Counted from the stretch's first letter, positions 33,722 to 41,173 are shown. The stretch: DNA of 64,000 bases from CAVRXQ01 sp963831155 (GCA_963831155.1 CAWHOY010000006.1:558001-622000), one strand, 5' to 3'. Notes: generated by a model from the sequence alone, not told the origin. A program made the numbers and translations.

Positions 33722-33907
33722 GTGACAACGTGGGAATACTTGATCGTCTCGCTTCCCCGGTTCGAGCCGCCTACGCACTCACCTGGCGCGTCTACCGCAG
33801 TTCGTGCGTTGAACGAGGAAGGTGAACGAGGCTGGGAAGCGGTGGGAATGACCACCCTGGAAGACGGAAGCCTCGCCGTACTTTTCAAGAGGCCAGCAGC
33901 AGAGTAG
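33722..33907 (+). CDS. DUF4177-like small protein
   Basis: 61 residues from GTG 33722, with AGGA seven bases upstream. The sequence (TTWEYLIVSLPRF, then LNEEGERGWEAVGMTTLEDG and LAVLFKRP) has the W-E-Y start and the G-W-E centre of DUF4177 proteins. Cytoplasmic, function unknown. Confidence 0.65.
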   Translation: MTTWEYLIVSLPRFEPPTHSPGASTAVRALNEEGERGWEAVGMTTLEDGSLAVLFKRPAAE

Positions 33908-33983
33908 ATGCACCGCGGCGCTTGCAGCGAGGATTGAGTCACGCACTATTGCCGCTAACGAGGTGAGCCGGGAGGATCCTTCA

Positions 33984-34018
33984 CAAGAGCGGCTCCCCTG
34001 GAAGGAGAGCCGCTCTTG
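33984..34018. terminator. Bidirectional terminator hairpin
   Basis: A perfect 12-bp stem (CAAGAGCGGCTC and its complement) with an 11-base loop lies between the convergent DUF4177-like and Hsp20 genes. Confidence 0.8.
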
Positions 34019-34023
34019 TTCGA

Positions 34024-34464
34024 CTAGGACTTCACGGAGGCCAATACCGGGGCAACGGGCTTTGCCGCGACCTTTGCGTGGACGATCTTGACCTTGCGGG
34101 GCTTCGCCTGTGCGATCACGGGAATCGTGATGGTGAGCACGCCATCTTCGTAAGAGGCCGTGATCTTGTCGCGATCGAGGCTCTCTCCGAGGAACAGCTG
34201 GCGGGTGAAATCGCCCTTGGGCCGCTCCGTAATCGCGACCTGGTCGTCATCGAAACGGAGCCAGGTGCGCGTACCTCGCACGGTGAGCACGTCGTTGTCG
34301 ACGCTCACCTCGATCGAGCCCGGATCGGTGCCCGGTAGGTCGAACAGCACCCTGTACTCGTCGTCCCGCCGGTATGCGTCGACAGGGATCTGCCAAGGGC
34401 GTTCGCTCCTCAACTGCTCAGTGATCCGGTCGAACTCACTGAATGGTTCGAATCGCATCAACAT
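34024..34464 (-). CDS. Small heat shock protein Hsp20
   Basis: 146 residues from ATG 34464, with AAAGGA eight bases upstream. The alpha-crystallin domain spans about residues 30-125: IPVDAYRRDDEYRVLFDLPG, IEVSVDNDVLTVRGTRTW and ITASYEDGVLTITIPV. It is followed by a Lys/Ala/Pro tail. ATP-independent holdase chaperone. Its promoter, ribosome site and divergent regulator are duplicated almost exactly at 36161-36565 in front of a different gene. The palindrome in its promoter predicts repression by that regulator. Confidence 0.93.
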   Translation of the reverse strand: MLMRFEPFSEFDRITEQLRSERPWQIPVDAYRRDDEYRVLFDLPGTDPGSIEVSVDNDVLTVRGTRTWLRFDDDQVAITERPKGDFTRQLFLGESLDRDKITASYEDGVLTITIPVIAQAKPRKVKIVHAKVAAKPVAPVLASVKS

Positions 34465-34535
34465 GGCTGCATCCTTTCGCTGACTCTCGAGCAACTCGGT
34501 GTCGGCGACAGGAGGGCTTGGGGGTCTGCAACCTC

Positions 34536-34564
34536 ATTCTACGCTAGTTATAGATAACTAGCAA
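34536..34564 (-). promoter_or_regulatory. Promoter with embedded palindrome (Hsp20 side)
   Basis: On the minus strand the -35 TTGCTA (34559-34564) and -10 TAGAAT (34536-34541) are separated by exactly 17 bases. A perfect palindrome (GCTAGTTAT-AG-ATAACTAGC on the plus strand, 34543-34562) fills the spacer and overlaps the -35. A repressor here would occlude RNA polymerase. Confidence 0.7.
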
Positions 34565-34586
34565 CTCACTTCTAGAAATAGCCTGC

Positions 34587-34592
34587 TACACT
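34587..34592 (+). promoter_or_regulatory. Extended -10 of the regulator gene, predicted leaderless
   Basis: TGC-TACACT ends eight bases before the ATG at 34600, and no Shine-Dalgarno is present. Transcription would begin at or next to the start codon. The second copy is at 36286-36291 (TACACT conserved). Confidence 0.5.
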
Positions 34593-34599
34593 CTGTCTC

Positions 34600-34908
34600 A
34601 TGGCTGAGTGGAGCTTCCTCACCAACCATGCCCGAGCCCTCGTCTGCATCGCCCACGACCCTGGGGCGCGGTTGCGCGAGATCGCCGCGATGATCGGCAT
34701 CACCGAACGCAGCGCCTTCGGAATCGTTACCGACCTGATTGCATCCGGCTACGTCGTCAAGGACAAAGAGGGCCGTCGCAACCGTTACTCCATCCAGACC
34801 CACTTGCCCCTCGGAGAGGCCATCGGTCGAGAACGAACGATCGGTGAGGTTCTAGAGGTTTTGGTCGAAACGAACGCCCCCAAGGGACCTGGAAGAGGCC
34901 GCCGATGA
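34600..34908 (+). CDS. Winged-helix transcriptional regulator, copy 1
   Basis: 102 residues. WSFLTNHARALVCIAHDPGA, REIAAMIGITERSAFGIVTD, then SGYVVKDKEGRRNRYSIQTH is a compact MarR-like winged helix found widely in actinobacteria. Probably represses the divergent Hsp20 promoter through the palindrome at 34543-34562. Translation is likely leaderless. The first 88 codons are repeated in the copy at 36299; the C-terminus here continues ETNAPKGPGRGRR. Confidence 0.85.
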   Translation: MAEWSFLTNHARALVCIAHDPGARLREIAAMIGITERSAFGIVTDLIASGYVVKDKEGRRNRYSIQTHLPLGEAIGRERTIGEVLEVLVETNAPKGPGRGRR

Positions 34909-35092
34909 CGAAATATGGACAGAAGCGTGCGCGTTCAATCGAGTTCGATTAAACGCGACAATCCGCGAGATGCGGTTTGAATCAGCGGCCCGTTGTGCCG
35001 TCACCCTCTAGATATTCGAGCACGCTCTTGATCGGCATCGGGCCGCCCCTCGGCGCGTATCGTCAAGGGCAAGAGCGCGTGAGGGGGTTCAG
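34909..35092. other. Intergenic, no gene seen
   Basis: Short stretch between the regulator and the small membrane protein. It holds a GATTAAACGCGA-type sequence (about 34946) that recurs near 35530, with no other feature. Confidence 0.3.
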
Positions 35093-35275
35093 ATGAGAGG
35101 GCTAAGAGGGCTAAGAGGGGCACTCTTTTTTGCCGCGTGCGTCTGTGCCCTCATTTTCGGTATCGAACTAGAGCGAGGCGTTGCGCACACGACTGTTGGT
35201 TGGTGGGCGATCGCTGGGGCGGCCTGCGCACTGGCGGCCTCCCTGTCATCACTTGTTGCAAGGCGTTCGGGCTAG
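35093..35275 (+). CDS. Small two-span membrane protein
   Basis: 60 residues with two hydrophobic segments (LFFAACVCALIFGIEL; WWAIAGAACALAASLSSLVA). The start codon sits in a short tandem repeat (GAGGGCTAA units). It is followed five bases later by the next small gene. Unknown function. Confidence 0.5.
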   Translation: MRGLRGLRGALFFAACVCALIFGIELERGVAHTTVGWWAIAGAACALAASLSSLVARRSG

Positions 35276-35279
35276 GACG

Positions 35280-35450
35280 GTGACCGTTAACGACCCACGG
35301 TCCGAGGACGAGCTTGCAGTGGCAGCGCGCCGGTTGGGGCGGTGCGAGGTGTGCGAATACCCGCTCGACTTCGATAGCGAGACGCATGAGGTGTACTGCC
35401 CAGTTGGCGCCGACGTGCACCCTGATCGCTCCGTGCGCCATCCTTTGTGA
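35280..35450 (+). CDS. Small cysteine-rich protein
   Basis: 56 residues from GTG 35280. LGRCEVCEYPLDFDSETHEV followed by YCPVGADVHPDRSVRH gives C-x2-C, C and H ligands for a possible zinc site. Coupled to the small membrane protein. Unknown function. Confidence 0.45.
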   Translation: MTVNDPRSEDELAVAARRLGRCEVCEYPLDFDSETHEVYCPVGADVHPDRSVRHPL

Positions 35451-35557
35451 CCGATCTCGCCGGGAGCGACGGCCTGACGGACCCATTTTGGCCGTTCGGG
35501 CTCAAGTGGCCTGCCGTTTAATTCTGTCCTATTAAACGCGAGTCCCGTTCTGGCGAG

Positions 35558-35782
35558 TCACTGACCCGGCGGTTGGGCGCGAACAAACTCTTGCACTGAA
35601 ACGCGCTTTACCAAAATCCGAAAGGCGGCGTCCCTCTTATCAGGGGATTTGCTGTGGTCGTCCTTAATCTGGGCAAAGCCCAAATCCATCAGAATTGGTG
35701 CCGTACTGCATGCCAGCGGATCGAGCAGATAGCGTTTTTGCGTTAGTTCGCGAATCCGGTCGCGCCGTTTTGTGACGCTCAT
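35558..35782 (-). CDS. Small hypothetical protein
   Basis: 74 residues from ATG 35782; only a weak ribosome site. Basic helical start (VTKRRDRIRELTQKRYLLD) and mixed C-terminal part. No family recognised. Confidence 0.35.
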   Translation of the reverse strand: MSVTKRRDRIRELTQKRYLLDPLACSTAPILMDLGFAQIKDDHSKSPDKRDAAFRILVKRVSVQEFVRAQPPGQ

Positions 35783-35845
35783 GGGGCTCGCCCTGTCGAT
35801 CCACCGAAATCCGCAATCCGCGAACTTCGATTCGCCGACAAAGAA

Positions 35846-35874
35846 CGCGCCACCCCCGGCTTGGGGGTGGCGCG
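35846..35874 (-). terminator. Terminator of the GYD gene
   Basis: A perfect 12-bp stem (CGCGCCACCCCC and its complement) with a 5-base loop lies 11 bases after the GYD stop; T-rich sequence follows on the minus strand. Confidence 0.8.
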
Positions 35875-35884
35875 TATAAAAACG

Positions 35885-36163
35885 TCAGACGGTCGTGAGG
35901 AAGAACTCCATGTCGAAGGCCTCCAGGCCCTCGAGCAAGAAGTATCCGAGCTCCGCCAGCTTGACCCGCGCCCTGAAGGCGTTCTCTGGGGTCGTGTACT
36001 CGGCCACGGCAATGAAGTCGTAGTGGCCGACGGTCGCCCACACTGACTCGACCTTGCCACCGAATTGCTCGGCGACTCCGGTCATCTTGATGAGAATGTC
36101 CTTGGCCTCGGGCAAGTGCTCGCGGCCCTTCGGTGTCAGGTTCAGCAACGTGATGTATTTCAT
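35885..36163 (-). CDS. GYD-domain protein
   Basis: 92 residues from ATG 36163. KYITLLNLTPKGREHLPEAK, GGKVESVWATVGHYDFIAVA and YFLLEGLEAFDMEFF match the GYD family of small ferredoxin-like-fold proteins, whose function is not settled. Its ATG, ribosome site (AAAGGA), promoter and divergent regulator are a near-identical copy of those of the Hsp20 gene at 34464. The similarity stops exactly at the start codon. Confidence 0.85.
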   Translation of the reverse strand: MKYITLLNLTPKGREHLPEAKDILIKMTGVAEQFGGKVESVWATVGHYDFIAVAEYTTPENAFRARVKLAELGYFLLEGLEAFDMEFFLTTV

Positions 36164-36565
36164 GGCTGCATCCTTTCGCTGACTCTCGAGCAACTCGGTG
36201 TCGGCGACAGGAGGGCTTGGGGGTCTGCAACCTCACTCTACGCTAGGTATAGATAACTAGCAACTCACTTCTAGAAATAGCCTGCTACACTTTGTCTCAT
36301 GGCTGAGTGGAGCTTCCTCACCAACCATGCCCGAGCCCTCGTCTGCATCGCCCACGACCCTGGGGCGCGGTTGCGCGAGATCGCCGCGATGATCGGCATC
36401 ACCGAACGCAGCGCCTTCGGAATCGTTACCGACCTGATTGCATCCGGCTACGTCGTCAAGGACAAAGAGGGCCGTCGCAACCGTTACTCCATCCAGACCC
36501 ACTTGCCCCTCGGAGAGGCCATCGGTCGAGAACGAACGATCGGTGAGGTTCTAGAGGTTTTGGTC
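36161..36565. repeat. 405-bp promoter-regulator cassette, copy 2
   Basis: It differs from 34462-34866 at three positions. One lies in the -10 (TAGAGT instead of TAGAAT on the minus strand), one in the palindrome, and one near the regulator start. Confidence 0.97.
36235..36263 (-). promoter_or_regulatory. Promoter with embedded palindrome (GYD side)
   Basis: -35 TTGCTA at 36258-36263, -10 TAGAGT at 36235-36240, 17-base spacer. The palindrome at 36242-36261 carries one mismatch relative to the perfect one in copy 1, so binding and promoter strength may both be altered. Confidence 0.65.
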
Positions 36566-36580
36566 AACACTGCGTTTTGA
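36299..36580 (+). CDS. Winged-helix transcriptional regulator, copy 2
   Basis: 93 residues, identical to copy 1 through residue 88 and ending NTAF instead of the longer basic tail. Contains the same recognition helix, so both copies should bind the same operators and could cross-regulate Hsp20 and GYD genes. Confidence 0.85.
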   Translation: MAEWSFLTNHARALVCIAHDPGARLREIAAMIGITERSAFGIVTDLIASGYVVKDKEGRRNRYSIQTHLPLGEAIGRERTIGEVLEVLVNTAF

Positions 36581-36730
36581 GGGCAAATGACTCAAGCGAA
36601 TCGCGCGGGCGCGAACGGGCGCGTCAACCCGGCAGCACGGTGAGTTGACTTCCAATCGGTTCCCAGCGCTTTACCAGGTGAGAACCAGTCGACGCGCAAA
36701 ACGCAGATCGCAAGGTTGCATCCGACCATT

Positions 36731-36773
36731 TTCGCAACGTGGAAGTCGGCGGTTCGAGTCCGCTCACCTCCAC
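36731..36773. repeat. Third att copy (43 bp of the tRNA-Ala 3' half)
   Basis: Identical to 25360-25402 and to the corresponding part of attR at 33645-33690. Marks the right end of tandem segment II. Confidence 0.95.
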
Positions 36774-36910
36774 CGAAGAACCCCCAAGTCAGACGGAATG
36801 AGTGGCAGCGTTGACTCACTGCCTGCGGCACTCGGGCGCGCGGCGGGCGCGTGAAATCGAATCCTAAAGTTCGGACTGATCGTTGGTTTCAACTCTGCGC
36901 GCGAAACGCG

Positions 36911-36939
36911 GAGTCGGCGGTTCAAGTCCGCTCACCTCC
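36911..36939. repeat. Fourth, shorter att-like copy
   Basis: GAGTCGGCGGTTCAAGTCCG continuing to CTCACCTCC matches the T-arm and acceptor strand of tRNA-Ala with one mismatch. The anticodon arm is only partly similar and no 5' tRNA half is present. Possibly the relic of an older integration. Confidence 0.55.
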
Positions 36940-36943
36940 GCCA

Positions 36944-37221
36944 AAGAGGGTTGGGAGAGAGAGGCCGGAGCACGAAAGCGGGACGAAACCGCCGCGAGGA
37001 GAAAGCCGAGAGTCGAGAGGCCGGGAGCTAAGCAGCCGGAAGCACCGAGGCCGGGAGGAACCGGGCGACGGCGGCGCCACCAAGCGCCGACCGGCGACCG
37101 GGAATGGCAGCTACCAGTCGCGACCGAGCGCTGTTTTGGTGGTCGGATTCTCGTGAGTCAGGTAGCAACCCTGCCTCGCAGCCGGCCAGCGCAATCTCGG
37201 TAACCGGCGGCCGAGGTTCGG
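36944..37221. other. Purine-rich stretch without a gene
   Basis: GA-rich on the plus strand with overlapping low-complexity frames. No domain, tRNA or terminator recognised. Confidence 0.35.
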
Positions 37222-37998
37222 CTACTGATCAGATAGCTCTGCCTCGACGAGCGTGACCTCGTCGGCACGACGAATCGTGCCGGGGGTGACCACCGATGAC
37301 CAGACCCCGAAGGTGCCGTCGTGGCTCTTGGCGAGGGCGCGGTAAACGTCGAGATCCCGAGCTAGACCCGGTTGTGGTCGGGTCACCATTGTGCAGCGCT
37401 CACATGGTGCTTGGCATTCGAGTTCAACTTCCCCAAGTCGTACGCGCTTGCCAGTCCACCCATCCTCCACCCACCCGACGGCGTCCGCCTCGATCACCAC
37501 GTTGGGTCGGAACCGCCGCACATCCCACGTGCCTCCGGGATGAAGTTCGGCTCCCTGACGCAGGCTTGAAGTGGTCAACAGCAGAAGCGGAAACGCGTCA
37601 ACGAAATGACCGGCAGGCATGGTGAAAGTCAGCGCCTGGCTGGTGTCGTTCGTGGCGTCCTCGAAGTACTCAGCGACCCGGGAGCCCGAGCCGACAGCGG
37701 ATACCAGCCGCACCCGACGGCCCAGCCACTCCGAGAGAACTGTGTCCGTCTCGCTGCCCGGACTGGTGAGAACGCGACCATCGGGAAGCGTGATCTCCGC
37801 TTCGCCGCCGGTCGTTAGCCGAGACGAAGCCAGCAGCAGCGGCGGCTCTCGCCGTCCGGTGAGGATATTCCCAGTTGTCTCATCGCGAATTCCCCATTCG
37901 CGATCGCCGATCGCGCCCGATGCCTCGACCACCATCTCGGTGAGCTGCTCGCCCCGCAGCGACTTGACTGGATGACGCCACAACTCGATGACCTGCAT
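37222..37998 (-). CDS. MOSC-domain protein
   Basis: 258 residues from ATG 37998, with AAGGGGG five bases upstream. An N-terminal beta-barrel region (IELWRHPVKSLRGEQLTEM) is followed by the MOSC core with RRFRPNVVIEADAVGWVEDG, the cysteine motif LECQAPCERCTMVTR and the end GTFGVWSSVVTPGTIRRAD. MOSC proteins handle molybdenum-cofactor sulfur or moco-dependent reductions of N-hydroxylated compounds. Stands alone next to the insertion-sequence nest. Confidence 0.88.
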   Translation of the reverse strand: MQVIELWRHPVKSLRGEQLTEMVVEASGAIGDREWGIRDETTGNILTGRREPPLLLASSRLTTGGEAEITLPDGRVLTSPGSETDTVLSEWLGRRVRLVSAVGSGSRVAEYFEDATNDTSQALTFTMPAGHFVDAFPLLLLTTSSLRQGAELHPGGTWDVRRFRPNVVIEADAVGWVEDGWTGKRVRLGEVELECQAPCERCTMVTRPQPGLARDLDVYRALAKSHDGTFGVWSSVVTPGTIRRADEVTLVEAELSDQ

Positions 37999-38220
37999 GG
38001 CCGCCCCCTTTCAAACTCGACTCCTTTGGCGTACCTGCCGACCGGCGACCGACGGGAAGGACAGTTCGTGCGACAGTTCCCTGTCCATAAACGGCACCTT
38101 GCGGGCGCGTCCCACATCGTTATTGCCGCGCAATATGTGGCACTTCGCGAAAGCGCGTAACACCGATTCTGGCGCGTCGTCAACGCCTGGAGTTGACCCG
38201 GTTCCGCGGACACGCGGTTA

Positions 38221-38411
38221 TTAAGCAACTCTCTCCTCGAACTCTATTGGGCTCAGGTATCCAAGCCTCAGTTGGATGCGTTGCGGGTTGTAAAAGCCCT
38301 CGATGAACTCGAAGAGCGCGGTGCGCAGTTCCGTTCGGGTATTCCAACGTTTGGTCGCGTGAATCCACGCGAGCTCTCGCTTCAGAGTCGCAAAGAAGGA
38401 TTCGACTGCCG
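38221..38411 (-). pseudogene. IS3 OrfB, C-terminal part
   Basis: Reads VESFFATLKRELAWIHATKR, then TRTELRTALFEFIEGFYNPQ and LGYLSPIEFEERVA, the end of an IS3 integrase core including the catalytic Glu. It is the continuation of the part ending at 40200. Confidence 0.9.
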
Positions 38412-38509
38412 GATGACGTCCCGCCGAGTGGTGGAGAAGTGACCTTCGGCTTGGCGTGATCGTAGGCCTCTTGTCGCCGGTTGAAAATTGCGCGATCAGC
38501 GACGCGTGA

Positions 38510-38845
38510 TCATCCCCAGAAGATGCACGTCGGGTCGTCCTCGATCTCGTGCAGGAGCTCGTCGACCCTTCCCGGATCGATCATGTCGTAGAGGTGCCAG
38601 CGGCTGTTGCGATCGGCCCAGTAAAGGTTCCACAGCTTCGTCGTCTCTTGGTAGCGGAGCTGCGCGATCGGTTGGCGCGACCATCCGGGAAGGTTCGGGT
38701 GCCACGGTGGTCGGCAGTCGAAGATCGTCACCGACTTGCCGCGCACTCCGAACTCGACGCGCAACTCGTTTTGCAGTCGCTTTGGGACGCGGCTCTCGCA
38801 GTACTTGCGGATCTTTTCGAGATCGAGGTCCGGAACGACGCCCAC
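38510..38845 (-). CDS. DUF3024 protein, passenger inside the IS256 element
   Basis: 111 residues from GTG 38845, 17 bases after the transposase stop and in the same direction. VEFGVRGKSVTIFDCRPPWH, PIAQLRYQETTKLWNLYWAD, RNSRWHLYDMIDPGRVDELL and DDPTCIFWG reproduce the DUF3024 pattern closely. Function unknown. It lies within the element's inverted repeats and target duplication, so it moves with the element. Confidence 0.85.
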   Translation of the reverse strand: MGVVPDLDLEKIRKYCESRVPKRLQNELRVEFGVRGKSVTIFDCRPPWHPNLPGWSRQPIAQLRYQETTKLWNLYWADRNSRWHLYDMIDPGRVDELLHEIEDDPTCIFWG

Positions 38846-38862
38846 CGCGCCAAGCTAAGTCC

Positions 38863-40098
38863 TCAGCTCGCGAGACGTTTCCTTTCGCGTGTCGGTGCCG
38901 CAGGGGCGTGATCTTCCAAGCAAAGCAGCGCCATCGAGGTCTCCGAGAGGTAGCGACGGTCGGAGACCGCCCATTCGTCGTGGGTCTCGACGATGACGGC
39001 GGTGACGAGACGGTCGATTGCGGCATCGTTCGGGAAGACCCCGACGACGTCGCAACGGCGCTTCACCTCGCGATGGAGCCGCTCCAACGGGTTCGTCGAC
39101 CAGAGCTTTCGCCAGTGCTCGACGGGGAAGGCGCTGAACGCCAAGAGGTCCTCCCTCGATGAGGCGAGCATCGAAGAGACGCCCGAGAACTGTCCCTCGA
39201 GCGTTGTTGTGATCCGTTCGAACTGCTCGTAGACCGAGTTCTTATCGGGCTGGGCGAAGATCGTTCGGATCGCAGCGGCGACCATCTCCTGGCTCTGACG
39301 GGGCACACGGGCCAACACGTTGCGCATGAAATGGACCCGACAGCGCTGCCACGCCGCCCCGATCAACACGGATCGAACCGCATTTCTCAACCCCAAGTGG
39401 TGGTCCGAGATGACGAGGCGCACACCATGTAGCCCGCGGGACCGGAGCGATCGCAGGAACTCCCCCCAGAAGGCCTCATCTTCAGAGTCGCCGACGGCAC
39501 ACCCGAGGACCTCGCGCATGCCGTCCATCGACACCCCGGTCGCAACGACGACGGCGCGCGACACAACCTGGTTCTTCACGCGACCTTTGAGATACGTGGC
39601 GTCCAAAAAGACGTAGGGGAACTCGGCCGAGGAAAGCGGTCTCTGCTTGAAGGCAGCCATCTCGGCGTCTAAAGCGGCCCATATCCGGCTCACCTCAGAG
39701 CGTGAGACCCCAGAGGAGATCCCGAGGGCTGCGACCAAGTCGTCGACTTTTCGCGTCGAGACCCCATGCACGTAGGCCTCCATGACGACGGCGTAAAGCG
39801 CCCGGTCGATTCTCCTTCTCCGCTCGAGGATCGAAGGAAAGAAGCTCCCTTGGCGGAGCTTTGGGATCTTCAAGTCGACGTCACCGGCTTTTGTCGACAA
39901 AAGCCGCTCGCGGTGGCCGTTGCGCCAGTTCGCTCGCGAGAGGTTGCGTTCGTAGCGTTCGGCGCCGATCACCTCCGTCGCTTCGGCGTCGATCAGTGCT
40001 TGGAGGACGAGTTCGACGCCTTGGCGGATCACGTCGATGTCTCCGCCGGCGCGGATCGCGTCGAGGAGCTCTGACACGTCAGACTGCGAGAGGGTCAC
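38863..40098 (-). CDS. IS256-family (mutator-type) transposase
   Basis: 411 residues, apparently intact. DDE motifs: VFLDATYLKGRVKNQVVSRA (first Asp), LVISDHHLGLRNAVRS (second Asp) and LERLHREVKRRCDVVGVFPN (Glu), with the family helix RVHFMRNVLARVP. An N-terminal helix-turn-helix precedes. It should be able to mobilise the 38412-40199 element. Confidence 0.95.
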   Translation of the reverse strand: MTLSQSDVSELLDAIRAGGDIDVIRQGVELVLQALIDAEATEVIGAERYERNLSRANWRNGHRERLLSTKAGDVDLKIPKLRQGSFFPSILERRRRIDRALYAVVMEAYVHGVSTRKVDDLVAALGISSGVSRSEVSRIWAALDAEMAAFKQRPLSSAEFPYVFLDATYLKGRVKNQVVSRAVVVATGVSMDGMREVLGCAVGDSEDEAFWGEFLRSLRSRGLHGVRLVISDHHLGLRNAVRSVLIGAAWQRCRVHFMRNVLARVPRQSQEMVAAAIRTIFAQPDKNSVYEQFERITTTLEGQFSGVSSMLASSREDLLAFSAFPVEHWRKLWSTNPLERLHREVKRRCDVVGVFPNDAAIDRLVTAVIVETHDEWAVSDRRYLSETSMALLCLEDHAPAAPTRERKRLAS

Positions 40099-40199
40099 CG
40101 GGTTCTCCTTCGGTCGGATTCGTCGTTCAACCGAAGATTTCCCGGTGGCCCACCTCAGTGGTGGACCGCGGCTTCTACACCACTTCAGGTGACGTCAAC

Positions 40200-40920
40200 G
40201 ACTGCCGCGTTGTCATAGCAATCGCCGGTCTTTCCAAACGACTGGTCGAGTCCGAGTTCTGTGACTCTTTCTGAGAAAGCGAGCGACGTATAGGCAGATC
40301 CTCTGTCTGAGTGATGGACGACCCTCTGGTCGCGGCGCCGGCGCTCGGCAGCCATGACGAGGGCGTCTGTGACGAGCTCGGTGCTGGCCGAAGGACCCAT
40401 CGACCAGCCGATCACCCGGCGCGACCACAGGTCGAGAACGGTGGCGAGATGGAGCCAGCCTTGGCCGGTCCGGAACTGGGTGACGTCTGCGGCCCAGATC
40501 TCGTCGGGCCGAGACGGGTTGAAGTCGCGCCGGCACAGGTCCGGAGCTCGTGCCTCTCCGGGCTTGGACCTTCTCCAGCGCTTCCTCGCATGCACGCCGA
40601 CCAGGCGGTGTTTTTTCATGAGGCGGGCGACTCGCTTCCTCCCGCAGCGAACACCTCGTTGAGCGAGCTTGGCGTGGATTCTTGGGGCCCCGTAGGTGCT
40701 GCGTGAATCGAGGTAGATCTCGCAGATCGCCTCTTCTAGGAGGGCGTCTGTCAGCGACCTCTTTGACGGCGGCCGGAGCGTTTGGGCGTAGTAGCCCGAG
40801 CGTGAGACAGAGAGGACCCGGCAGAGCCGCTTGACTCCGTAGCGGTGTCGGTACTCGGAGACGAACCGGAAGCGGCAGAGCGGATCGTCTCCCGCGCGAA
40901 ATACGCGGCTGCATCTCTGA
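40200..40920 (-). pseudogene. IS3 OrfB, N-terminal part
   Basis: Frame shifted by -1 from OrfA. Contains STYGAPRIHAKLAQRG, MKKHRLVGVHARKRW, EIWAADVTQFRTGQGWLHLA (first Asp) and VVHHSDRGSAYTSLAFSERV (second Asp). It stops being homologous at DNAAV, where the IS256-family element inserted, just before the catalytic Glu codon. Confidence 0.9.
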
Positions 40921-41173
40921 GGATCTCCTTCTCCATCTTGAGTTCTTTCACCTCAAGACGGAGTCGACGAAGCTCCTCGAACTCAGAGGGACTCACGGCC
41001 AAGGGATCGGCTGCCCTTGCTTCCTCAGCGAGGTGATCCTGGATCCAGTTGCGAAGCGTGGTCTCGTTGACCCCGAGTCGCCGAGCCACAGAGGCTCGCG
41101 ATCCGTCGCTCGCCAAAGCCATCTGCACCGCTTCCTGACGGAACTCCTCTGGATACTTCGACGGTCTCGCCAC
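40751..41173 (-). CDS. IS3-family OrfA
   Basis: About 140 codons. Helix-turn-helix KYPEEFRQEAVQMALASDGS, then RRLGVNETTLRNWIQDHLAE, and a leucine-zipper-like coiled coil (LRRLRLEVKELKMEKEILRD) are typical of OrfA. Normally fused to OrfB by programmed -1 frameshifting; here OrfB is broken, so only OrfA could be made. Confidence 0.88.
   Translation of the reverse strand: MARPSKYPEEFRQEAVQMALASDGSRASVARRLGVNETTLRNWIQDHLAEEARAADPLAVSPSEFEELRRLRLEVKELKMEKEILRDAAAYFARETIRSAASGSSPSTDTATESSGSAGSSLSHARATTPKRSGRRQRGR

Larger units (their letters stand above)
34462..34866. repeat. 405-bp promoter-regulator cassette, copy 1
   Basis: It matches 36161-36565 with three mismatches. It runs from the start codon of the leftward gene through the divergent intergenic region to codon 89 of the regulator. 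Confidence 0.97.
33691..36773. mobile_element. Tandem segment II at tRNA-Ala (no integrase)
   Basis: This segment of about 3.1 kb is bounded by the 46-bp att copy on the left and a 43-bp identical copy (36731-36773) on the right. It contains a DUF4177-like gene, two promoter-regulator cassettes with Hsp20 and GYD cargo, and small genes. It carries no recombinase of its own, so it is either a decayed integrative element or a passenger that integrated using another element's integrase. Confidence 0.6.
38412..40199. mobile_element. IS256-family element with a passenger gene
   Basis: Ends GATGACGTC (38412) and GTTGACGTC (minus strand from 40199) begin imperfect inverted repeats of about 27 bases. 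Both flanks carry the 8-bp duplication GACTGCCG (38404-38411 and 40200-40207). At 1788 bp it is longer than ordinary one-gene IS256 elements because it includes a DUF3024 gene. Confidence 0.85.

Noticed and set aside
33643..33942. Integrase C-terminus beginning a second integrase right of attR
   Set aside because: Only the residues encoded by the att repeat itself match; the adjoining sequence belongs to the DUF4177-like gene on the other strand.
36592..36831. Remnant of an integrase gene reading into the third att copy
   Set aside because: The frame GGERTRTADFHVAKM is just the antisense translation of the tRNA-derived repeat; no integrase motif follows beyond it.
36851..37203. Two overlapping frames of about 100 codons
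   Set aside because: Low-complexity purine-rich DNA and the att-like repeat generate these frames; no start signal or domain.
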